NCBI RefSeq assembly: GCF_026410385.1
Contig: NZ_JAPMLT010000003.1
Location: forward strand, 349,039-413,038
Origin: Tumebacillus lacus
Lineage (GTDB): Bacteria > Bacillota > Bacilli > Tumebacillales > Tumebacillaceae
DNA: 64,000 nt
Reading direction: 5' to 3'
A program made the translations under genes and the position numbers. The notes under the pieces were generated by a model, which saw nothing but the letters and a program-made list of their open reading frames with translations, made no database searches and was not told the origin of the DNA. Below, one piece after another: positions 1-6,240 of the stretch (its first letter is position 1; every line of letters starts with the position of its first letter).

Positions 1-160
1 CCGCATATTGGTTGTTGTGAACCAACATGTTGCAGGTGTCGCACTTGTCCACTTTTTCGTCTATCGCCACCGGCTTCGGTTCCGCATTTCCACACCCCGC
101 CACACTTGTTGCGAGCACAAACGCTGCGAGGACGCCAAAAAAGATCGGTTGTTTTTTCAT
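1..160 (-). CDS. nosL: NosL-like copper lipoprotein, N-terminal part (cut by window edge)
   Basis: Only the first 53 codons are inside the window. The peptide starts MKKQPIFFGVL and has a lipoprotein signal with lipobox VAGC at about residues 20-23. It then shows a CDTCNM motif, which matches the metal-binding cysteine/methionine site of NosL, a copper chaperone for nitrous oxide reductase. The ATG overlaps the TGA of the upstream nosD gene (ATGA), so the two are probably translationally coupled. The mature protein would be anchored on the outer face of the membrane. The rest of the gene, and any nosZ, lie outside the window. Confidence 0.8.
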   Translation of the reverse strand, partial: MKKQPIFFGVLAAFVLATSVAGCGNAEPKPVAIDEKVDKCDTCNMLVHNNQYA

Positions 161-1476
161 GATGACACTCTCCTTCTATAACTTCGCCAAAATGGGTAGA
201 ATCCTGCGCCGAGCAGCAGCAGGGAAAACACAAGCACCGACCCCTGCGCGGGAGATGGCTCGCTCGTTTCGCTCCCCGGCGGGGACATCAGCGGCGAGGG
301 GTCATGCAACCACTGGTCTGTATCGCTGGTCGACAGGTCTTCCAAGACGGTCAAACCGGGCGATTGGAAAAATAATTGATACGCCGATACCGCATCGGTC
401 AGCGAGAGAAAGAACGGCGACGCCTGATAGGAGAGGTCCGATGAGCCGTCACCGTTCACATCAAGTCCCTGGTGGTCGTCCCAGTAGTTTCCGGAAACGA
501 GGTTGTCGCGGCTTTCAATCGCCTGTGCTTGCACGGCGTTTCCGCTCCATGTATTGGCGTGAAACTGGTTTTGAGCCGATTCTTGCATCCGCATTCCCAA
601 AAAGTTGCGGGTGACTCGATTGTTCGCGATGCGGTTTCCAGTCGCTGCATCGACGTGGAGTCCGATCCGGTTTCCATCGATCAAGTTGTTCACGATCTCA
701 GCACTTTCGACCTGGTAGAGAAAGATGCCTTGCGACTGGGCATGACCCGCTTGCTTCGTGATGCGGTTGCCGACGATTCGACTCCCGACGTCTTCCATCA
801 CCATCGCGCCCGTCACGTTTTGTTGCAGATCGTTGTCGGTCACTTCCGACCGATGCGAGAACATCATGTGCACAGCATAACGGGAATTGGAAATGCGATT
901 GTGTGTGATCAGGGTGTTCTCACTGTTGTCGAGATACACCCCGTCTTTCACGTGATCCAAAACAGAATCTTCGATCCGGTTGTCATCCGAGTTCCAGATC
1001 TCGATGCCGTTTCTCCGCTTTTTCAAATCGGGTTCACGGCCGCTGATGTGCAACCCCTGAAGGACGTTCCGGTTTGCGTGTTCAAGTTTGACGGCGATCC
1101 CTTTCGTTTGGATGGTGAGATCGCGAAATCTATTGTCATCGCCACGTACTGCCAGTCCGCCCCGCTCATCGGACAGGTTCAAACCGCTGATCGTGGCTCC
1201 ATCTGTTTCAACCCGCAACAGCGGGGTTTCCGGTGACGAGTGCACAGGACGGATGATCGTGGCATCCTGACCTGACAGGTGAATCGGTTTGTCGATCAGC
1301 AAAGGTCCCTCATACGTTCCGGGCGGCAGTCGCACGATGTCTCCGGGCTTTGCTTGGTCCAGCACGCTCTGCACGTCCACCGGGCGATCCGCAGCCTGAA
1401 CGGGCACAGCCATGATCAGAGCGGGTACGACCAGAAACGAGAGGTATCGTCGCATGCTTTTTGCAAAATCGATCAT
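157..1476 (-). CDS. nosD: NosD-type periplasmic copper-binding beta-helix protein
   Basis: The protein (439 aa) has a signal sequence around MRRYLSFLVVPALIM. A long right-handed beta-helix follows, built from repeated N-x-I/V strands (CASH/carbohydrate-binding fold), and the C-terminus carries one membrane helix (about VLVFSLLLLGAGF) with a basic tail. This architecture is typical of NosD, which helps insert copper into nitrous oxide reductase outside the cytoplasm. The ATG at 1476 was chosen because GGAAGGAAGGGGG lies just upstream. The longer open frame to 1530 would include a TATAAT promoter box. nosL follows with a 4-nt overlap. Family assignment is firm, but the nosZ partner cannot be seen. 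Confidence 0.85.
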   Translation of the reverse strand: MIDFAKSMRRYLSFLVVPALIMAVPVQAADRPVDVQSVLDQAKPGDIVRLPPGTYEGPLLIDKPIHLSGQDATIIRPVHSSPETPLLRVETDGATISGLNLSDERGGLAVRGDDNRFRDLTIQTKGIAVKLEHANRNVLQGLHISGREPDLKKRRNGIEIWNSDDNRIEDSVLDHVKDGVYLDNSENTLITHNRISNSRYAVHMMFSHRSEVTDNDLQQNVTGAMVMEDVGSRIVGNRITKQAGHAQSQGIFLYQVESAEIVNNLIDGNRIGLHVDAATGNRIANNRVTRNFLGMRMQESAQNQFHANTWSGNAVQAQAIESRDNLVSGNYWDDHQGLDVNGDGSSDLSYQASPFFLSLTDAVSAYQLFFQSPGLTVLEDLSTSDTDQWLHDPSPLMSPPGSETSEPSPAQGSVLVFSLLLLGAGFYPFWRSYRRRVSS

Positions 1477-1500
1477 GGTGACCCCCTTCCTTCCTGCACC

Positions 1501-1506
1501 ATTATA
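1501..1506 (-). promoter_or_regulatory. -10 box of the nosD promoter without a good -35
   Basis: TATAAT on the minus strand lies about 25 nt before the nosD ATG. The sequence 17 nt upstream (GGGACG) is a poor -35, which suggests an activator-dependent promoter. An imperfect dyad CCCATGACTCAAACGGG is centred near 1534, about 40 nt before the inferred transcription start. The regulator is not identifiable from this alone. Confidence 0.5.
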
Positions 1507-1564
1507 GCCCCTTCGACCCTCTCGTCCCATGACTCAAACGGGCTATTCTGAGACATCACGTTTC

Positions 1565-1591
1565 TTGAACAGTTGCTCGACTTGTGATAAT
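1565..1591 (+). promoter_or_regulatory. Promoter of the GNAT gene at 1624
   Basis: TTGAAC (1565-1570) and GATAAT (1586-1591) are separated by 15 nt. A TG dinucleotide one base before the -10 makes it an extended -10 promoter. A GAGAAGGAGAGG ribosome site follows, then the ATG at 1624. Confidence 0.5.
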
Positions 1592-1623
1592 TTGGAAAGA
1601 ATCGAGAAGGAGAGGATCAGAGG

Positions 1624-2172
1624 ATGAGTACCTTGCACGGCGATCAGATTTACGTGAGAACCCTTGAGGAATCAGATGCGGAAGCGTTGTTGGCGGTGGA
1701 GGAGCGCAACCGGGAGTTTTTCCAGACGTTCACTGCGCTGCGCCGCCCCGACTTTTACACACTGGAAGGGCAGCGCACTCGAATCAAGAAAAGTGCCGAA
1801 CTGAGAGCGGAAGACCAGCAATATATGTTTGGCATCTTCTTGAAAGAGAGAGATGAATTGATCGGCTGGGTATCGCTGACAGAAGTGCTCCGAGGTGCCT
1901 TGGAGAGTTGCTATGTCGGGTATATGCTGGATCGGTCGCACAACGGGCAAGGCTGTATGACCGAGGCGGTTCGGCTGGTTGTCTCGTACGCGTTTGATGA
2001 ACTCAAACTCCATCGAATCGAAGCCGGCGTGATGCCCCATAACATCGGGTCGATTCGCGTTTTGGAAAAGTCGGGCTTCCATAAAGAAGGCATCGCGAAG
2101 AAGAACGTCAAGATCAACGGCCGCTGGGAAGATCATCAGATCTTGGCGATCGTCAACGAAGCGGATCTGTAA
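1624..2172 (+). CDS. RimJ/RimL-type GNAT N-acetyltransferase
   Basis: The protein (182 aa) has the usual length for the RimJ/RimL branch of GNAT enzymes, which move acetyl from acetyl-CoA to protein N-termini or small amines. The acetyl-CoA-binding segment is seen around SHNGQGCMTEA (about residue 105). The conserved C-terminal part HNIGSIRVLEKSGF is also present. It is transcribed alone, divergent from nosD, and ends at a strong bidirectional terminator. The substrate cannot be read from sequence; ribosomal proteins or an antibiotic-like amine are both possible. Confidence 0.85.
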   Translation: MSTLHGDQIYVRTLEESDAEALLAVEERNREFFQTFTALRRPDFYTLEGQRTRIKKSAELRAEDQQYMFGIFLKERDELIGWVSLTEVLRGALESCYVGYMLDRSHNGQGCMTEAVRLVVSYAFDELKLHRIEAGVMPHNIGSIRVLEKSGFHKEGIAKKNVKINGRWEDHQILAIVNEADL

Positions 2173-2248
2173 GATCGAGACAAGCACGTCCAACTTTTAA
2201 GAATCGACACCTGCAGCGACACCGAAACAGACAACTCGATCCATACGA

Positions 2249-2281
2249 AAAACCCCTCCCGGTGGTGCCGGGAGGGGTTTT
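2249..2281. terminator. Bidirectional intrinsic terminator
   Basis: A perfect 14-bp stem AAAACCCCTCCCGG / CCGGGAGGGGTTTT with a 5-nt loop sits between the convergent GNAT gene (plus) and DUF3231 gene (minus). Confidence 0.9.
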
Positions 2282-2290
2282 GGCATCGTG

Positions 2291-3292
2291 CTATTGACTC
2301 AGGGTCTTCCGGTCTTTGTTTTGCGGCGGTTGTTCCATCCAGTGATGTTTGATCATCAGTTTGGCGCCTTCGAGACAATACTGACTGGATTCCGTCATCA
2401 GGCGCGTGTACATCGCACTCAGATCGGTTCGATGGCTGGCCGCCAGCGAGGCGGCGTAATTGCCAAAGCCGGTGCTGCAGACCGCGGTGATGTGGAACGT
2501 CATCAATTTGTCCGAAAACGGCGCCTCCTGCGACTCGGTCACATCGCCGATCCAAGTCGCAGGCTGCATCACGTCGTCCTCCAGCAGATGTTTGGCGAGG
2601 ATCTCAATGTGATGTTTGGCCATCTCCTTGCCTTTCCACGCATAGTCCCGCACTTCTTTATGTTGCGCGGACTGAGCAAAACCCAGCAACAACGCCATCC
2701 CGATCAGATTCGTCTCCGTGTTCATCCCCATGTGTGTGATCTCCACCGCATTTAAGGGTCGGTGCGAACCGAAAAATTGCGACAGAAACGATTCGTCCTT
2801 GACCATCTCCGCTTTTTCCGGCTTGGCGATCATCGGCGGCCGCACAAAAACACCCTTGCGCAACAGAACTTCGGCCGCTCTGTCATACAGATAGGACGCC
2901 TTGTTGAGCGCCACCGTAAAACAATCCCGAACGTCCTTTCTCGCCGCTGCCGACTTGGCCAACGCAGAAGCGGTCATGCCAAGCCTCGTCATGTGTTTGA
3001 CATACCGCATCGTAAAAATATCAGGGTACAACCGCTTGGCTTCAGGGTTCCAGTCTTTGTCCGTAAATCCAATCGGGAGCGGGATCTCTTCACGCTCAAA
3101 GATCTCCCGAATGGTGCGAATCTCGTTCTCTGTGATATCGAGTGCCGTTTCTTGAACGTGCCGGATCGCCGGGTCTTCGCAGACCTTGAGAAAGTGGTGG
3201 AGCACACAGCGAACCATCGTATCCGTCTGATAAGCCGACCAGAGCACCGCCATTTCGGACGATGTCAGCGATGGATTGTGCGACACCTGCAT
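2291..3292 (-). CDS. DUF3231 family protein (two ferritin-like repeats)
   Basis: The protein (333 aa) matches the DUF3231 family common in spore-forming Bacilli. It consists of two related all-helical halves. Each half contains the TNLIGMALLLGFAQ or SEMAVLWSAY type of helix start and a helix ending with a K-G-K/E-M or L-M-x-E-S pattern. The fold resembles CotF-like or ferritin-like bundles. There is no signal peptide or membrane segment, and the biochemical role is unknown. The start at 3292 follows GAGGTG with 6 nt spacing; a GTG at 3301 is an alternative. It lies downstream of the CatA-like gene on the same strand. Confidence 0.8.
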   Translation of the reverse strand: MQVSHNPSLTSSEMAVLWSAYQTDTMVRCVLHHFLKVCEDPAIRHVQETALDITENEIRTIREIFEREEIPLPIGFTDKDWNPEAKRLYPDIFTMRYVKHMTRLGMTASALAKSAAARKDVRDCFTVALNKASYLYDRAAEVLLRKGVFVRPPMIAKPEKAEMVKDESFLSQFFGSHRPLNAVEITHMGMNTETNLIGMALLLGFAQSAQHKEVRDYAWKGKEMAKHHIEILAKHLLEDDVMQPATWIGDVTESQEAPFSDKLMTFHITAVCSTGFGNYAASLAASHRTDLSAMYTRLMTESSQYCLEGAKLMIKHHWMEQPPQNKDRKTLSQ

Positions 3293-3366
3293 CTGTATCA
3301 CCTCACGTGTAGTAAAACCTCGTCGGTGATCAGGATTTGTTTCGCTACCGTTCTTATACCTGCCGT

Positions 3367-3996
3367 TTATACCCGAACCTCATCCAACAGTTCCTGCACC
3401 CGCATAAAGAACTGTCCGACATGCACGCCGTCTGCCAGTGCGTGATGGGCTTGCACCCCGAGCGGCATTTTGATGCGGCCGTTTTCTTCAAAGAACTTGC
3501 CCCACGCGATGCGCGGGACGCTGTCGAGTTTGTCCATGTGTATCGGATGCTGGACGCTGGTGAACGACACCCACGGCATGCACGTCACATAGATCAAGTC
3601 GTCGCGTCCAGGCTCGTCCTCGATGTAGACGGTGTGCTTGGCTTCGTCCATCCGCCGCTGCGCGCCGGCGAGAAACTCCGCCCGATCCAAGTTGTATTTC
3701 ACTTCACAAAAGCGGAAGACCTCGTCTGTCGTCATCAAGGTAAACGACGGGTGCACCGCTTCATGCTCGACCACGCCGTCCTCTCGCAGCCGATACCGAA
3801 ACTCCTTGCGTTCGTTGGCGGTGCGGGTGATCAGATAGAGAAAGGCTTGGAACAAAGACTCATTTCGCTCCTTGACCGCCCGGTACAGGTCGGTGATGTC
3901 CACATTGGCGCAGACGTTGAAAAACGGATAATCCATGGTGCGAAAATAATGATAGTGGCTTTTTCGCGGCCACGTTTCGATGTCGATGTACTTCAT
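3367..3996 (-). CDS. CatA-like (chloramphenicol acetyltransferase fold) acyltransferase
   Basis: The protein (209 aa) has the full length of type A chloramphenicol O-acetyltransferases. It begins like them (MKYIDIETWPRKSHYHYF) and carries the signature HHALADGVH at about residues 184-192, with the catalytic His at about 185 and the structural Asp at 189. These enzymes are trimers that acetylate a hydroxyl group using acetyl-CoA. The start follows GGAGGG. The gene stands alone in a chromosomal setting with no mobile element nearby. Whether chloramphenicol is the real substrate cannot be decided from sequence, because many Bacilli carry housekeeping homologues. Confidence 0.85.
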   Translation of the reverse strand: MKYIDIETWPRKSHYHYFRTMDYPFFNVCANVDITDLYRAVKERNESLFQAFLYLITRTANERKEFRYRLREDGVVEHEAVHPSFTLMTTDEVFRFCEVKYNLDRAEFLAGAQRRMDEAKHTVYIEDEPGRDDLIYVTCMPWVSFTSVQHPIHMDKLDSVPRIAWGKFFEENGRIKMPLGVQAHHALADGVHVGQFFMRVQELLDEVRV

Positions 3997-4051
3997 GAGA
4001 GCAGTCCCTCCGCATTTCGAGTCGCAGTATTTGCCTACAAGTATACACAAG

Positions 4052-4077
4052 GAACCGCCCCGTTTCCGAGGCGGCTC
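4052..4077 (-). terminator. Possible terminator after the anti-sigma gene
   Basis: The hairpin GAGCCGCCTCG-GAAA-CGGGGCGGTTC on the minus strand sits just after the anti-sigma stop codon. The following sequence (CTTGTGTATAC) has only a weak T-tract, so termination may be partial. A TATACT just beyond it could serve the CatA-like gene. Confidence 0.45.
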
Positions 4078-4087
4078 TGGACCTGCA

Positions 4088-4969
4088 TCAGTTCGCTTTT
4101 TGGACGCGTTTGATCTTTGCCGCGTGGCCAGCCAGTTCGTCGGTGGTCAGGAACGGAGAGAAGAGTTGGTAAAACACGCCGTTCAGTTCTGCAGTCAGGG
4201 CGTGCTCGCCGACACGCGCCCATCGGAACGGGCCGGCCTCGACTTCACCGTTGAAGGTGTAGACGCCGAGGTTGTATGTGGAGTGGACCCGCTGCGAGTT
4301 GTCCGGGGTGGCAAGGAAGTGGATGACGTCGCCTTTTTCCCCTTTGCCTTGGACGACGTAGTCGAGCTCGACCATCTGGTAGGCCAGATGGCGGGAGTAC
4401 TCCGGGGAGAACATCGACGTGGAGACGAGTTTCAGGGAGTCGTCTTGCAACTCCAGCAGCGGGAAGGCTGCCAGTTTGCGAATCTTGAGGATCGCGGCGG
4501 CCGCTTGGTCCGGGTTGTTGTCGGCAAAAACGTCCGGGGCGCTTTTCAGTTCCGGCGCGTGGGTCGACTCGGCTGTGGAGGCGACCGGCGTCGGTACGTT
4601 GGTCTGCTGCGACGGGATCAGTTGTGCCATCCGGTAGCGGACAGTGTTGCCCGTATCGGTCATATAGAGAAAAGACGTGCCTGCAATGATCGCCACCGAA
4701 GCGGCTACCGCGACTCCCCGCCACCACATCTCCATCTTCCTTTTCTGCGACGCTTCTTCCAGCCGTTCCAGCGTCTGCGAGAGGATGTCCCGGTGTTCGA
4801 CGTCCACCCGCAGTCGGTCGATATCGTGAAAGAGCGCTCCGTATTCGTCAAACTCCCGCTGACACTCCGGGCACGCGAGCAGGTGCCGCTTCATGATCTG
4901 TTGCTCTTCGGTCGCCAGCTCGCCGTCGTAATACCGCTGGATCATGTAGAACGCTTCTTCACAGGGCAT
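4088..4969 (-). CDS. Membrane anti-sigma factor with zinc-finger domain
   Basis: The N-terminal about 55 residues form a putative anti-sigma zinc finger, with CEEAFYM and a later HLLACPEC giving the H-x3-C-x2-C metal site. A single membrane helix (about WWRGVAVAASVAIIAGTSF) follows, then an extracytoplasmic domain of about 180 residues that I do not recognise. Such proteins hold their ECF sigma factor inactive at the membrane until a signal reaches the outer domain. The start at 4969 was chosen because GGAGGTG lies 6 nt upstream, and it overlaps the sigma gene by 11 nt. The signal sensed is unknown. Confidence 0.85.
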   Translation of the reverse strand: MPCEEAFYMIQRYYDGELATEEQQIMKRHLLACPECQREFDEYGALFHDIDRLRVDVEHRDILSQTLERLEEASQKRKMEMWWRGVAVAASVAIIAGTSFLYMTDTGNTVRYRMAQLIPSQQTNVPTPVASTAESTHAPELKSAPDVFADNNPDQAAAAILKIRKLAAFPLLELQDDSLKLVSTSMFSPEYSRHLAYQMVELDYVVQGKGEKGDVIHFLATPDNSQRVHSTYNLGVYTFNGEVEAGPFRWARVGEHALTAELNGVFYQLFSPFLTTDELAGHAAKIKRVQKAN

Positions 4970-5495
4970 CCCGCTCACCTCCATGCAGTTTGGCTTTCAA
5001 TTTCTGCCGCACCCGATACAGCCGGGAGCGCACATGCGCCTCGCTGACGTCGAGCGTCGCCGCCACCTCGTGGTAGGACAAGGCTTGCAGGTGGCGCAGG
5101 ACGAAGATCTCCCGGTCTTCCTGGTTCAGCTTCAAGATCTCTTTGCGAATCTGGTCGAGGTGCCCCCGCACCGCAACCGTCTCTTCCACCGAGGCGGCGG
5201 TGTCGACGAGGTCGTCATCGAGCGGCACGAACCACTTTTTCTTTTTGCGCGCCGCATCGCGGTAGGTGTTCAAGGTGATCGAGTACACCCACGTGCGAAA
5301 CGAGCTGTTGCCTTTAAATTGATGCAGGGAACGGCAGATCTTCCACAGCGCGTCCTGCGCCACATCTTCGCCGTCCATCTTGCTCCCGGTCAGGTAGTAG
5401 GATGTTTGAAACACGTACGGTTCGACTAACCGCAACAGGTCGGCCATCGCCGCTTTGTCGGTCAGCGCGTCGGCGACCAGTTCTTGCTCTTTCAA
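4959..5495 (-). CDS. ECF-family RNA polymerase sigma factor
   Basis: The protein (178 aa) has sigma-70 region 2 (GEDVAQDALWKICRSL through SFRTWVYSITLNTYRD, about residues 45-90) and region 4 with a helix-turn-helix (LSYHEVAATLDVSEAHVRSRLYR). This is the ECF layout without regions 1 and 3. The TTG at 5495 is preferred because GGAGAAGGGGGG lies about 10 nt upstream; the open frame further upstream lacks bacterial protein character. It is followed by the overlapping anti-sigma gene, the normal pairing for these regulators. An ECF-type promoter just upstream suggests it activates itself. Confidence 0.88.
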   Translation of the reverse strand: MKEQELVADALTDKAAMADLLRLVEPYVFQTSYYLTGSKMDGEDVAQDALWKICRSLHQFKGNSSFRTWVYSITLNTYRDAARKKKKWFVPLDDDLVDTAASVEETVAVRGHLDQIRKEILKLNQEDREIFVLRHLQALSYHEVAATLDVSEAHVRSRLYRVRQKLKAKLHGGERDAL

Positions 5496-5537
5496 CCTCT
5501 CCCCGCCCCCCTTCTCCGTGATCTCTCTATCTGTTAA

Positions 5538-5563
5538 GACGAGTTGCTTGCGGAAAAAGTTCA
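5538..5563 (-). promoter_or_regulatory. ECF-type autoregulatory promoter
   Basis: On the minus strand TGAAC (5559-5563) and CGTC (5538-5541) are separated by 17 nt. This fits the AAC / CGT elements recognised by many ECF sigma factors. It lies about 40 nt before the sigma gene start, so positive autoregulation is the likely meaning. Confidence 0.6.
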
Positions 5564-5586
5564 AGTGTTGCAGAAAAAAATATGGC

Positions 5587-6138
5587 TTACTGCCCGGTGC
5601 GCTTCCAGTCGCCGGCCAGCATGGCGAAGGCGATGTGGTCGACGTAGCGGTCGTAGAGCCATTCTGACTCTTTGACGATGCCCTCTTCTGTGAAACCGAG
5701 CCGGCGCGGGATGGCTTGGCTTTTTTCGTTGGCGACGGCGGCGCGGATCTCGACGCGGTTGAGTCCCCAGTTGTGGAAGGCGTTGTCGAGCAGGGCGCGG
5801 ACCGCTGCTGTGACCAGCCCTTTTCCTTGTGCATCCTCGGCGAGCCAGTAGCCGATGCTGGTTTTTTTGTTGATCCAGTTGATGTTGTGATAGCCGCAGC
5901 AACCGACGATTCGGCCTTTATAGACGATGGCGAGGGAGTAGCCTTGGTTGTCGCTCACTTGCTTGCGGGTGCTGCGGATGAAGCCGAGCGAGTCGGCGGG
6001 CGATGTGGTGCTGTCCAGGAAGGGCAGCCAGCGGCGCAGATGAGCGCGGTTGGCGTCGAGAAGGGCGTAGAGTTCGTCGGCGTCCGCTTCTTCGAGCAGG
6101 CGCAGGTGCGCGTCTGGTGACAGGGTATGAGTGAGCAT
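5587..6138 (-). CDS. RimL/YdaF-type GNAT N-acetyltransferase
   Basis: The protein (183 aa) belongs to the ribosomal-protein N-acetyltransferase branch of GNAT enzymes. It shows IGYWLAEDAQGKGLVTAAVRALLDNAF, containing the acetyl-CoA pyrophosphate loop (Q-G-K-G), and a C-terminal region with RRLGFTEEG. In the usual N-x-x-S-x-x-V-x-x-K-x-G-F pattern the catalytic-loop residues are partly changed here (NEKSQAIPRRLGF). It lies downstream of ppc but behind a terminator, so it probably has its own promoter. The acceptor substrate is unknown. Confidence 0.85.
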   Translation of the reverse strand: MLTHTLSPDAHLRLLEEADADELYALLDANRAHLRRWLPFLDSTTSPADSLGFIRSTRKQVSDNQGYSLAIVYKGRIVGCCGYHNINWINKKTSIGYWLAEDAQGKGLVTAAVRALLDNAFHNWGLNRVEIRAAVANEKSQAIPRRLGFTEEGIVKESEWLYDRYVDHIAFAMLAGDWKRTGQ

Positions 6139-6190
6139 GAGGGGCAGAGTCTCCTTTTTCCGATAAAGTCTATGCCCTTATAGTAACAGA

Positions 6191-6234
6191 AAAAGAGAGT
6201 CCTGCCCGATGCGGGGGGGGGGGGACTCTCTTTT
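6191..6234 (-). terminator. Terminator after ppc with a G12 run in the loop
   Basis: A 12-bp stem AAAAGAGAGTCC / GGACTCTCTTTT (6191-6202 and 6223-6234) lies just past the ppc stop codon and ends in TTTT on the minus strand. The loop contains an uninterrupted run of 12 G on the plus strand (6213-6224). Confidence 0.8.
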
Positions 6235-6240
6235 GCAGGA

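Noticed and set aside
3367..3996. Mobile antibiotic resistance gene
   Set aside because: No transposase, integron or plasmid feature is near the CatA-like gene and its surroundings are ordinary chromosome. Resistance cannot be claimed from sequence.
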